Positions 10,920-21,115 of a stretch of DNA of 64,000 nt are shown here, one piece after another (position 1 is the first letter of the stretch; each line of letters starts with the position of its first letter). Under the pieces are notes generated by a model. It searched no databases. It saw only the letters and a list, made by a program, of their open reading frames with translations, and was not told the origin of the DNA. The DNA lies in contig JAEUBA010000042.1 in assembly GCA_018257865.1 (NCBI GenBank), forward strand, positions 1-64,000. The letters run 5' to 3'. This DNA is from Stereocaulon alpinum. Lineage: Eukaryota > Ascomycota > Lecanoromycetes > Lecanorales > Stereocaulaceae. The position numbers were made by a program, and so were the translations under genes.

Positions 10920-11933
10920 TCAACCTTCATTCCTGCTCTCCACCCATTCCTTCATTTCTCCTTTCCTCTTATCCCACTTCCAAACGGCACCCTCACCCAC
11001 GTTATACTGATAATAGTTATGTGTTGAATACTTCTCCACGCCCTTCCTGAATGTGATGTTTATTCTCCCACTCTCACTTCCCTTGCCCTTCCTCTTGGGT
11101 ATACTATGCAGCCAATTCGCCTGCGTCTTGCCCCTCATGAGCACCATATCACCACTTGCTAGCGGAAGCTTCAATGGCGGCTTGAGGTTCTGTTCTGGCG
11201 GAGGTTCGCCATCTTTGGGCGGTATTGGCTTGTGCTTCATGCAAAAGTCTCGCGTCGCGCCGAGCGAGAAGGAGGCGATGGAGGGATTAGGCCCGAGGAA
11301 GCGCTCATCGTCGCTATGGTAGGATATGCTGTCTGCGCCATTGGCGTAATAGTTCACCAGACAAAAATTGTAGGTTGCATCAGTGAAGATCTCGGTCAGT
11401 CGACGAAGGTGGTCAAGGCATTGAGGCATTGGCCGTGGTTGTGCAGCGCAGGCCTTGTAGCGCTCCAGAGGGACAGGCTTTGTGGTCTGGCTATCTATTA
11501 AGTCGCCGGTAGCCGTGAATGTCGAAGACGTATCAACACCAAAGACTGTCGTGTATCTAGGCGTATTTATCTGTGTCTCGGTACCGTACCGCTTGATTGT
11601 GTACTGTACCCTGTAAAAGAAAAGCTGCTGTCTCAAAAAGTCGAAGAGACCGCGTTCAACGCTTTTCGGAATATAAGGTTGGAAGTAAAGCAGGTCGAGA
11701 TCAGGTTGGTTAAAGATCTCTCGACCCTCGGCGGCGGGGACTTTGCTCAGCTCTTCACCAATGTCTGGAGGCAAATGAGGAACTGGGTAAGGGTAGGACC
11801 GATGATTGGAGACATCGGTGTTCGATGGGCCGATGCTGCAATACTCGGATTCGATGGGTATTCCGGGGCTCAAACAGGTTTTCTTGAGGGAGATCGGAGT
11901 AAAGAAGCTGTCGAGAGCGCGTTTCTTCGACAT
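10920..11933 (-). CDS. AlkB-family Fe(II)/2-oxoglutarate DNA demethylase (ALKBH2/3 type), 337 aa
   Basis: A DNA-repair dioxygenase that would oxidatively remove methyl groups from alkylated bases. The double-stranded beta-helix core is intact: the iron ligands fit H206-x-D208 (YHSDDE) and H276 (WLHSIP), and the 2-oxoglutarate arginines fit R290 and R296 (RINITFR). Upstream are TPRYTTVFGVD and NFCLVNYY, both typical of ALKBH2/3. The extreme N-terminus (residues 4-11, KRALDSFF) resembles a PCNA-interacting PIP box with Lys in place of the usual Gln, which would fit recruitment to replication forks. The length is normal for fungal members and the frame is a single exon. It is divergent from the antiporter gene at 12188, with about 250 bp between the start codons. 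Confidence 0.88.
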   Translation of the reverse strand: MSKKRALDSFFTPISLKKTCLSPGIPIESEYCSIGPSNTDVSNHRSYPYPVPHLPPDIGEELSKVPAAEGREIFNQPDLDLLYFQPYIPKSVERGLFDFLRQQLFFYRVQYTIKRYGTETQINTPRYTTVFGVDTSSTFTATGDLIDSQTTKPVPLERYKACAAQPRPMPQCLDHLRRLTEIFTDATYNFCLVNYYANGADSISYHSDDERFLGPNPSIASFSLGATRDFCMKHKPIPPKDGEPPPEQNLKPPLKLPLASGDMVLMRGKTQANWLHSIPKRKGKGSESGRINITFRKGVEKYSTHNYYQYNVGEGAVWKWDKRKGEMKEWVESRNEG

Positions 11934-12187
11934 CTCTGCTGTTTCGGGCAGGACTGCAGAACATCTGGTACAACAACGACATTCAAAGTTGTTGGAGTAG
12001 ACATCGACGTCATGGGACGCGGCGTGGAAACGCGTCGATCAAGCGCCAAGCCAAGGAGGGGTCCAATCCTTCCTTCCATTCTCCCTTATAAAGTACACCG
12101 TGCACTTCGAATATGAGTTTCTGTGTGGCTGTTACCCTCTATTGATGCCATTATATCTAGAGGACGTTACAAGGACGGCTACGAGCC
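11934..12187. promoter_or_regulatory. Shared divergent promoter region (AlkB-like / antiporter)
   Basis: These 254 bases separate the two outward-facing start codons, so both promoters must lie here or overlap the genes. No specific operator was recognised. Confidence 0.5.
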
Positions 12188-14022
12188 ATGGCAGCGGCTT
12201 TGGTGTACGAGACTCCCGGCATTCTGACAATTTTGATCTGGTCTTCCTTCTCTCTGGTTTTGAACGTTGTGAATTTCTTACTTGACAAGGCAATATATTG
12301 CGGACTGGTTGGCCAGATCTTCGTTGGTGTTGCATGGGGGACGCCAGGCGGTAACATCCTTGGAAACGATGCAGAGAAGATAATTGTTCTACTGGGCTAT
12401 CTAGGCTTGATTCTGCTGGTTTATGAAGGTGATCTTCTTCGCTTTCCGCGTGACGGAAAGGATCAGGTCCCAGCTGACAAATATGAGGTGGTCTCTCTAT
12501 TTCGTTTTCCGCTGTTAGATCGAATTTGGTCCTGTCTGTTGCGGTCGCCTTGGCCGGTATCTGCTTGCCGATTGCCTTTTCATTCTGCCTGTTAGCTTTA
12601 GCAAATGCAACACCGTTGCAGGCCTTTGCTGCTGGTGCAGCGCTATCATCTACCAGCCTGGGAACAACATTCACTGTACTCAGCACCAGCGGCTTGACGA
12701 CGACACGGCTGGGCACTGTTCTTACGACGGCAGCTATGCTCGATGACGTTGTTGGTCTGATCATTGTGCAAGTGATCTCGGATATTGGAAGCTCGGCCTC
12801 TTCATTAAGCAGTGTCACTGTTGTCAGGCCTGTCGCTGTATCAGTGGGACTGGTTATCATTCTATTACTTGCTTGCCGTCTTGCTGTCAGACCAGGAACT
12901 CATTGGCTGAACGAGATGCGCAAGACCCATAAGAAGGTGGCTCTTCAAAGAGTACTATCCCATAAACAGACGCCGTTGGTGATTCATACGAGTATACTTG
13001 TAGCAATGGTTTCTGGGGCTACTTATGCTGGAACATCAGAGTTGTTTGCGGCTTATCTGGCGGGGGCCTCGATTAGCTGGTGGGACAGCGACGTCCGGCA
13101 TCCCTCTCAGACCCCAAATCTTGGTTTGGTAAGTCCGATTACAGACACAACACAGGGAAATAGTGGAGTAGAGCCAGCAGGCCCGGCCCTGGCTACACGT
13201 GCGGAAGCTCCAGAGAAGAATATGTGCGAAGATGCAATGCCTGACATCGACAGTGGTCGCCAGCCAGTATTAACAGATCAGCGCTTGACGACTGTAAATC
13301 TTGCCGATTCTCCAGGAGTCGCAGTCTTTGATAAGTACTACAAACCAGTAATGGAGACGATGTTGAAACCCTTCTTCTTTGCCTCAATCGGCTTCTCGAT
13401 ACCCATTACCCGGATGTTCATCGGTTCTGTCGTCTGGCGCGGCCTTGTCTATACCATGTTAATGCTCCTAGGCAAGGCCTCCACTGGCTTATGGCTCGTA
13501 AGATTCCAGTCACCGGCGCCGGTCATACCGCCGTCTTGGAGAGCAAATATGCCACCTCAAACCCGCTGTTGGGGATTACAGAGAGCTAAGAAAGCTCCGT
13601 CCTTCCTGGATGTAACTCAAGGCGGGATTCGGTCTACAATGGGGCCCCAAACACAAAGAAACACAAACGACAAAGCGGTAGATGCACCTCAACCGAAGCA
13701 TCGAAGGATGCTACCAAAGCCACTCTCCCTCTACCCTGCGTCCATCTTAGGTGCAGCTATGGTCTCTCGTGGCGAGATTGGATTTCTCATTGCATCTCTC
13801 GCAGATAGTAGGGGTACATTCAAGAGCACTTCTTCTAGTAGTACGGCATCTGAAAACAGAACCTCCGAGCTTTTTCTCATTGTCATCTGGGCAATCACTC
13901 TGTGCACAATCATAGGTCCATTAAGCGTAGGCACGCTAGTGAGAAGGGTTAGGAGGCTTCAACGAAAGCAAAGGGACCCAAACACTACGAACGATCCTTT
14001 AGGTGTCTGGGGTATCGGTTGA
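12188..14022 (+). CDS. Na+/H+ (cation/proton) antiporter, CPA2/KefB-type, 591 aa, one intron
   Basis: An integral membrane antiporter exchanging Na+ or K+ for protons. Exons are 12188-12428 and 12488-14022. The 59-nt intron (GTGATC...TATGAG, branch CTGAC) is inferred because splicing restores the family block LLVYE-GGLS across the junction. The N-terminus (IVTIL-like helix, LLDKAIYCGLVGQ, GVAWGTPGG) and the TSLGTTF, AMLDDVVGLI and SELFAAYLAG blocks are characteristic of fungal CPA antiporters, and the Asp pair in MLDDV is the expected transport site. Two hydrophilic loops (about residues 285-355 and 420-475) are longer than the helices around them and look poorly conserved. The C-terminus ends soon after the last helix. 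Family assignment is firm; ion preference cannot be read from sequence. Confidence 0.85.
12429..12487 (+). other. Intron of the antiporter gene
   Basis: 59 nt, GTGATC donor, branch CTGAC, AG acceptor immediately before GTGGTCTC. It restores the GGLS motif in frame. Confidence 0.75.
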
Positions 14023-15351
14023 AGATCTTGCAATGAGTGCAAGGCTTATCCGCTCACACTTTCTCACTAGATTCTACACCGTTCCTAACCGTGATTCGAC
14101 CCTCTTAAAGATACTAGCGTATTTTATTACTCTATGAAATGGTTGAGGATCCACCGTCCAAAGAGCCCGATGGCCATTTGCCGCATTCACGGAACCTGAG
14201 GAGGGGCAGAAGATCTTAGAACAGCCATGGGCTGAGTGAAAGTAAAGAGCCATTCATCGTCTATGGGTCCGGCCGTCGTGTTCGATATGGAGGTGGTTCG
14301 TTTGATCGTAATCCAGAGCATTACGACCCGCTGTTGAGATAAAGCAACGCTATAACATCAACCTCAAACGCTCTTCAACCGCCCTCCTACCCCTTGACTC
14401 CACTTACTACCGCTTACGCTATGCTATCTCCACGGGAACCGCTATTCAGCCCGCCGCAGCAGGAAATGATGATTTTTGTCAAACGGAATATGAGCAGACG
14501 AAATTCCCCCAAGCGTTGGTAGCATCGTCCCAGTCTTGATCGTTCATACCCAAATTTCATGCCCCGGCCGGTGGCTGACGCTTGACGAGTGATAGGATAT
14601 CATTAAGTTGATTGGGAGAGCGAATGTTGAGAGGACGATGACAGTAACGGGAAAGAGGACGCGCATGTTTGCGTTCGTTGATCCGTTGTCAAGGCGGACG
14701 GAGTGTTGTATGGTTATATATCCGCTCGTAGGTCTTGGGCAAAGGCGCCTGGCGCCTTCTGAAGACGGGCTCTTGGATGGAATGCAACGGTCGGCAACGA
14801 CATTTAAATAGACAACTGTGCCCAATGAAGCATCCTCTGATAAGGCATCTCTGGCTGGTGTCCCCGTCCATCTGAGGGGAGGATGTTCCTCTCGAGCTTC
14901 TCGGTATTTGACATTGTACACCCGCAATTGAATCGGCATAGAGGAAAAGCTCCACCGCTCTCATGATTCGCTACTATTGCTGATGTCTTGTTTCTTCCTT
15001 GCATATGCAGATGGAGCTTGTCTGAAGGAAAACTCCGTGAAGCTTTCCAAGTCGAGGTGTTTGCATGATTTGGGACGCTCTAGTGTCTAAAGATGCTGAT
15101 GAAACCTTGGCAGTATCCGGAACTCATCAAGGGGCGTCTCATAGATATTTGCGCGTGAAGGTCAATTTAGGTGGTGAAGGTAGGCTCGACGACGGCCACG
15201 GAGAACGTTCAAGAGCCTAGACCGAGAGTTCTTGCAAGTGCACATGATGTGTGGTAGAAGATGAATAGGACCTGCTAAGAAATGAGATTGTGACTTCAAT
15301 CCAAAGGGAAGAAAGAACCGAGCTCCATTATGCTACAATGGAAACGAATGG
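14023..15351. other. Intergenic
   Basis: No supportable gene. A minus-strand frame at 14544-14939 contains a short hydrophobic Met-initiated stretch but has no family signal. Confidence 0.45.
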
Positions 15352-16566
15352 CTAGATCATTGCATGTGAGAGGAATACAATGAAAGGAGTCCGCTTGAAT
15401 ATAGGCAGTTTTGGACGTAGGTTTTCGGACGTCTCCGCGAGGGCGAAGCTCGAAATCTCTTCACCAAAGCATGTTGGCTGTGCGACTTCCTTGAGAGGCG
15501 GATACTGCTCTTGGATGTTACTGCTCACAGAAGCCATGATGTGCAGCCACCATAGGGCTAGGTTGACAGTCAGATCGTTTCTACGTCGCGGATCTCTGGT
15601 CTTGGCGTTACTCCATGAGATGGCTTTGTATTCTAGCCTGCCATCATCACACATCTGAGCGAGTGTCGGAGAGGACGGCATTGAGCCATTACTTTCATCA
15701 TATTCCGGCAACAAAGTCGCCTCTTGAAAGCTGCTTTGAGCCTTTTGAGGGTCTTCTTGCGATAGGGCAACGTCTTTCCAGGAGTCCTGGGAATCATTGG
15801 TGGGTTGATCATCGGTGTCTACATTCGGACGGACTCGTATGGCGACAAGTTCTTTGTCAGTAATGATGTATCCGTACCGCGCGTTGGCTTTGACGCAGTA
15901 TGTGTATACCTGGGTTAACGGTCGAAGCCAATCTTTCGTTGTGTATTCAGACTGTACCGGGCCGGACACGATGTCGTGGCTGGACCACTTTGTGCTCACT
16001 TTGGTATCTCCTGGCAGAACGTTCTTCGACCTGCTGTCCTGCCTTGCGCTATTCGGTTGTTGAGGCCTTGATTGGATGCCAGCCCAATCCGGACGATACT
16101 TTGCCGATCCAGAGAAAGTTCCCTGGCCGCCTTTCGCCATGGATATGGTTTTAGTAGTCGGAAGCTTATAGAGACATTCCTGGGCCACTGATAGCGCTTC
16201 GCATATCACAGATTGATTCCATTTTGTGACAAGAGCCTCAAAGGAGTTTTCGTCGGAGACCTCGCGGAAGGGTACTTGTGGTATGGTCGAGAAATCTTGG
16301 CATGGAAATTCACGTTTCAAAACTCGATGTAGTGCTCCATCGTAGATTGATCGAAGTGACTCATAGTCAAAGTCCTCCCATTTGTCAATTCGTCCGGGTG
16401 TAAAATAGGTTTTGGGTTTGGAAGATGTGTTGGCTCCACTCGGGCATCTATCGCTAAGGAGAACAGGATTCGCACTCTTAAGATATTCCAAGAGAGTTTG
16501 CTTAAGTGTGTCCATGACTAAGTCAGTGAACTCTATCACATTCTGATAGACAAGGTACAGGAACAC
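15352..16566 (-). CDS. Fungal PD-(D/E)XK-like protein, 404 aa (start possibly 16515)
   Basis: Function unknown. The layout resembles fungal proteins with a restriction-endonuclease-like fold. Residues 158-164 read RPDWAGI, 185-191 PGDTKVS, 219-223 QVYTY, and 230-236 RYGYIIT. PD followed by D-x-K, then a conserved Gln-x-x-x-Tyr helix, is the order expected of a PD-(D/E)XK active site (P159-D160, D187-T-K189). That reading is an inference from spacing and motifs, not a demonstrated activity. The second Met (16515, MDTLKQTLLEYL) gives a cleaner N-terminus of 387 residues. The C-terminal third contains LWWLHIMAS followed by a disordered tail. The protein stands alone and no partner is obvious, although the next gene also belongs to a fungus-restricted family with a conserved core. 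Confidence 0.7.
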   Translation of the reverse strand: MFLYLVYQNVIEFTDLVMDTLKQTLLEYLKSANPVLLSDRCPSGANTSSKPKTYFTPGRIDKWEDFDYESLRSIYDGALHRVLKREFPCQDFSTIPQVPFREVSDENSFEALVTKWNQSVICEALSVAQECLYKLPTTKTISMAKGGQGTFSGSAKYRPDWAGIQSRPQQPNSARQDSRSKNVLPGDTKVSTKWSSHDIVSGPVQSEYTTKDWLRPLTQVYTYCVKANARYGYIITDKELVAIRVRPNVDTDDQPTNDSQDSWKDVALSQEDPQKAQSSFQEATLLPEYDESNGSMPSSPTLAQMCDDGRLEYKAISWSNAKTRDPRRRNDLTVNLALWWLHIMASVSSNIQEQYPPLKEVAQPTCFGEEISSFALAETSENLRPKLPIFKRTPFIVFLSHAMI

Positions 16567-17339
16567 TCAAGAAGCGGGTTTTATGTTTTATGATATTGAT
16601 TAGAAGAACAATGAAGGTGATGTTTGCGAGAATCGTTGCACTCTATATATGCCCCGCCGCAATATTTGGAAAGGAGACGGTAGCATGAGGAGCGCGAGTC
16701 AGCTCTGGGCCATAGGGAGCAGAACGAACAGAGGTACAATTAAAGGGTATGGTGTGATTGGCACTTTAAAACTGGTAGGCATCCACATCCAAGCATTTGA
16801 CGTATCTCGTGCTCGCAATAGCATTCACTACGTCCGACCCGATAACGAAGTGCATACTGCATGAACCCATGAGATTGAAGGGTGCCACATGGGCTCAACC
16901 GTTCGGCTGAAACAATGCGGCTGAGCAGTTTCTAGGAGAATTACAAGAATAAATAGAAAGAAAAGCAGGGCGCAGACAAAACGCAACGAATAGAGCATTT
17001 TTGGCGTATCCGTGGGACAAGGACCAAGTAGGGGCGGGTCGGATGATCATTGGTACGAGGGAGGTTACTTGCATCCCCGGGGCCCCCAACTCCGGTAAGC
17101 GCTGCACGCCACGCCAGCTGGGCCATATCTGGACAGATATTACCCACGCTTTCATTCCTAAGCCCGAGGTGCATATGTGCGTAGGCGAGAGGGGTAGCTT
17201 AGAGCGCTAACACTTCGCAATCGTGTGTCAATTTTCCCGGTTTCAGCCATATCATGACAGTCGGTTCGTTCCCCCAAGGAGTCTTCAAATACATATGCGA
17301 GCTCTGAATAGCCCAGTGTCTCAGAAAGATAATTGAAAC
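16567..17339. other. Intergenic
   Basis: Divergent spacer between the PD-(D/E)XK-like gene and the Fta2-like gene. No gene is supported. Confidence 0.45.
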
Positions 17340-18240
17340 ATGGTTACAGAATCTCAGTACAACGAGCCTCTTCCTCAATGTGAGGGTCCGAAGCTGCGTC
17401 CATTCCATGACCCTAAGCCGGCCGTCGCTTTCCGTCGTCTCCTTAGTGACAAGGACTCTGAAGGCCACGCGCATGTATTCGAAGCCTCTATTGAGTCTAT
17501 CGCTTATGCGATCAAAATGGTGAGTGCCTTGGGAGGTACTCGACCTTGGGTTCGCTGCTGAAGCTGGATGAATGTCATAGTTCAAATTTTATGATATCGA
17601 GGAAGACCGAGCAGGTCTACTAGACAAAGAGAACGACCTCATCTCCGATGATCTTCTGTACGCCCACTCAGACCCTTTTTACAACGAATGTCGCGCCTAT
17701 GGGCGTCTTGAGGAAAAGAACCTCAATGGCAGGATTGCGGTTCGCTGTTACGGTTATATCACCGTTCCCGCGGAGACCGAAGAACATCTGGAGCAAACAT
17801 TCCAAGTCGAGGACTGGGATCGGCCTCGGCGAGATTATGACAAGCCTGTCTCCCAGAGACAGCCATTCCGGGCCATTGTGAAAGAGTTAATCCTGAAAGA
17901 CGTGCCCTTAACCGGCAAAATTGCCGACAAAATTGCCGACAAAATTCTTAGGGACACCAAGAGGATGCGACGCTGTGGTATATTTCCTGGAGATGTCCGC
18001 ACGCGCAACTACAAGGACGGGCTTCTTGTAGATCTGAGTGCGGCCAGAACCGAACCCTACTATCTCTTCAACATACGCTCGGCGAAGCAAGTTGAAAGGA
18101 TGAAGAATCGAGACCTATATATGTGGGAAGCAATGGTGGAGGAAAATCAGTTGGAAACACAGCTGAGAGCCGTACGGAATGAAAAGTATTGTACCTGCCT
18201 TCGGCCCCGTAAGAAAAAGACGACTGGGTCTAAAAGATAG
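17340..18240 (+). CDS. Fta2-like protein (Sim4 kinetochore subunit family), 279 aa, one intron
   Basis: Exons are 17340-17519 and 17581-18240. The 61-nt intron (GTGAGT...CATAG) joins YAIKM to FKFYD, the usual fungal Fta2-family block. Further family features are DPFYNECRAYGRL, IAVRCYGYI, FRAIVKELI, MRRCGIFPGDVRTRNYKDGLLVDLS and EPYYLFNIR. The arrangement recalls a degenerate protein-kinase fold: AIKM is in the position of the ATP-binding Lys, and GDVRTRNYKDGLLVDLS sits where the catalytic and DFG loops would be. In yeast Fta2 belongs to the centromere-associated Sim4 complex, but in Pleosporales this family is expanded and many members are unlikely to be kinetochore proteins. KIADKIADKI near residue 120 is a small in-frame tandem duplication. 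The C-terminus is basic. Confidence 0.75.
17520..17580 (+). other. Intron of the Fta2-like gene
   Basis: 61 nt with GTGAGT donor and CATAG acceptor. It restores the frame and the family motif. Confidence 0.8.
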
Positions 18241-21115
18241 ACTGAGGTCAAGGGGGCTCGCTACCTCAGACGACGCAGAGGTCTTCAGGGTTTAGAACGT
18301 TATGAGCCAGTGAAGTCAGGGCAAGGGTCTTAGTCTAGATCTTGAACGAAGTCATCAGGCTGCAGAACTGGAAGGCCGTACCCCAGCTGCAACTGGTCTC
18401 GAACAGTGCCACTCCTAAGACCTGAGTCACACGCGGGCTTGCGGTAAGAGTTTGGCGATTCACTGGCTTGTCAAAGCATCGCAAGCTTCCAGTCTGTGGG
18501 AATTGCGAACCAGAGAACAGGTCATCTTGCCAATTCGAGACAGCTAGGCTCCTAATTCGAAACAGGACTGTGGGCGAGGAATGCAGTGCTTTGTAGCACA
18601 CGGCTAGGAGAACTCAGTCGGCTCCACTGCTAATATGTTTACCAAGCTGTCACTTGGGTTTGCTTGACGGGATTTTGTAAAGCTTGAAGACTTGTTCGGC
18701 TCCGATACAATAACCAACATCCGCTGAGGGTGTGCTTTTCGTGATGAGAGTAACACACATCGTAAACAAAACGAAAGAATTCTAGTCTAAGAGAGCTCCA
18801 GTGCCTTCTCTCTTCTAGTGAGCGTCATGTGATTGTAAACGACGAGACCTTCTCTTACGTCCCATTAGCGCGTCTGTTAGCGCGCTTACCACCACCCCAG
18901 CTCGGGTGATATTTCCTCTCCGCAGATCCCAGTAACCCCATATAACTTTACGATGTTCTACGCACTCTAACATTCCACTCGATCCTTCTCGCCTCAGGCC
19001 TCAACCATCATTCAACAAAATCACTTATGCAGACTTCCGAGAACTGTATCGTTATTGAGAGCAGCAGACAGTAAGAGTCACGAAACCTTGCCTACTTTCC
19101 CCTCCGCCCGATCCTGGTGACGTTGTAACAGTGGGAAGAAGATGGGGGTCCCTTTATGAGAATTGCCGGGTTGCAGATACCTCTTAAATGGCGAAGGTGG
19201 CCATGTGTAGCCCCAACTGTCCTACGTGCACAAGCCGCTAACGCATTGCTACTGGTAAGAATGCACGATCGCTGACTTGGTAACACATCCAATCATCTCG
19301 CCTCCAACTCTATGATCTATGTCCGCGGAGTCACCAACTCTGCTTTTGTCATCTACAGGCCCAGCCACCACTATTTCGAAACAATGAAAGAGCTCCAACA
19401 TCTCCCCTGCGTTTCTTTCTCCATTACCACGCTCCTCCAAGCCGAATTAGACCCCCTATTTCACACAATTCGTCTACCGCTGAATAAGGGAAGAGGATGA
19501 GCAAGCAGGAACATGCATTGCATAGGCCGACTATACGTTTAAACGATTCCGCATCCAAATGGAGCGCATAGCGCGGCTACAGGGTCGGCTGGAGAGAAAA
19601 AATGACAATACTGTTACAGCACTAGAGGTAGAGAAAATGGGACGCTGGGTGAATACAGCGGCGCTCGAAATAAGGATAACTACCTGTATATGGGCAAGAC
19701 AACCGCTTGCTCCGGAATACAAGGCTTAAGGCTGGGCAAGAAGGAAACCCATTCCGCCTCAAGTGAGACAGACACTACACTTCGGCCTCCAAGTCTACCA
19801 CGACATGCAGCCAAACCGGATATCCAAATCTAGCAAAGGGCAGCAATGGTATGCGATTGCTGCCGAGGCAAGAATATACAATACGATAGGGGTGAGGCCG
19901 TGTTGTAGACAATGTGCCCGTGTGGGTAAGGAACGCACGGTTGATAGGCGGCCGCCGTCGACGAAGCCAAGGAAAAAGAAAAAGGTTACGGCGGACATGG
20001 CGTTGCAGGAGGCTATGGTGGGTGTGGCTGCGAACAGGAATAGTGATGGGCAGCGAGAGGGGGAGGTAGATGCGAATGGGGTTGGGGGAGTAGGAGGTGC
20101 GAGACGGAAAGCTACGATGCCGACTCTGAGGGGGAAGTAGAAGAAGAAGAAGAAAGTCATCGATGGGAGGTGGAGGCCTTCGTAAATAGCATAGCCAGTA
20201 TCCTCAGATTCCCTCTCCACATAGCCCTTTAAAAAATTCAAGATAGGGCGCCAGAAACCCGTCTGAGCAGACATAAGCGGACTCAGAGAGGGGAGTCGGG
20301 ACCGTGACCTTCACAGTCCCTCTCAACTCCAATAATTGTCATTCTAAGCTCAAGGGCCCAGCTCTTCGACAGAAATTCTACTCTAATGCCAAATTTAGAG
20401 TAAGATATAGACACTCAAAGGCGTCCTGACGCTACTTTTTAAGACTACCTCGGAGTATACTGCAGCCAGTATACTGGGTGAGTATTTTGATTATCACCAG
20501 ACCAATAAGAAGTCTGTATTGAGGCAGTTGAGGGCGTAGAATACAAATTCACAGACGTGCGTTTATTGAGGATGTGAATGGGTAATATGGCTATACCTAG
20601 AACATATTGGGAAGCGTATGGGGAATGGGCATGTGAGGCGATAGGTGATAGGTGAGGAAGTGTGTACCATGGGTTGATCAACTGAACGAAAATGCTCTGG
20701 TGATAGTCAGCGGAAACAGCCCGGCCTCGAAAACTGGTTGTAAAGCAAATTCAAAAGAAGGGATCATGCAGATTAGCTTGCCGCGGAGATAAGAGCAAGA
20801 AAGGTCATTACTCTGGGCACTGAACGAGGACGTAAGCAGCCAAAGTAGTTCATCCCAAGGCGAGGGGAATTTTAGACTTCGGACCCCTAGAGCACTCAAG
20901 CTGTCACCTAGGCACCAAGCTACGTCAATTGCTCCATTGCGTCCACTAAGGTAGTAAATTATCAAAGTGCGCTGATCATCACTACTAGACCTGATTCGGT
21001 ATTTTGGTGTGTGACAGGTCCCACACCGCTACGTTGGCTTTTCGTAAGTAGCACCAGCCCTAATCGTACTATTAGCAATGGATTCGTGAAGGTTTAGGAT
21101 TGGGCTGGGTTCAAA
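18241..21115. other. Long gene-poor stretch
   Basis: No well-supported gene. The only frame of interest is 19763-20140 (listed separately). The remaining open frames are short and unmatched. Confidence 0.4.
19763..20140 (+). CDS. Doubtful 125-aa open frame with a basic stretch
   Basis: It reads RPCCRQCARVGKE then TKPRKKKKVT, suggesting a fragment of a Cys-rich DNA-binding or nuclear protein with a nuclear localisation signal. It is followed by a Gly-rich low-complexity tail. It has no complete zinc-cluster spacing. It could be a relic or a chance frame, and no splice partner was found. Confidence 0.25.
   Translation: MRQTLHFGLQVYHDMQPNRISKSSKGQQWYAIAAEARIYNTIGVRPCCRQCARVGKERTVDRRPPSTKPRKKKKVTADMALQEAMVGVAANRNSDGQREGEVDANGVGGVGGARRKATMPTLRGK

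Noticed and set aside
12132..12860. 242-codon minus-strand frame
   Set aside because: Antisense to the antiporter exons; no family sequence.
14544..14939. Minus-strand frame with a signal-peptide-like internal Met
   Set aside because: Only about 40 residues follow that Met and there is no other support.
19795..20274. 159-codon minus-strand frame with Phe runs
   Set aside because: It is the complement of Lys-rich and low-complexity plus-strand sequence; no family signal.
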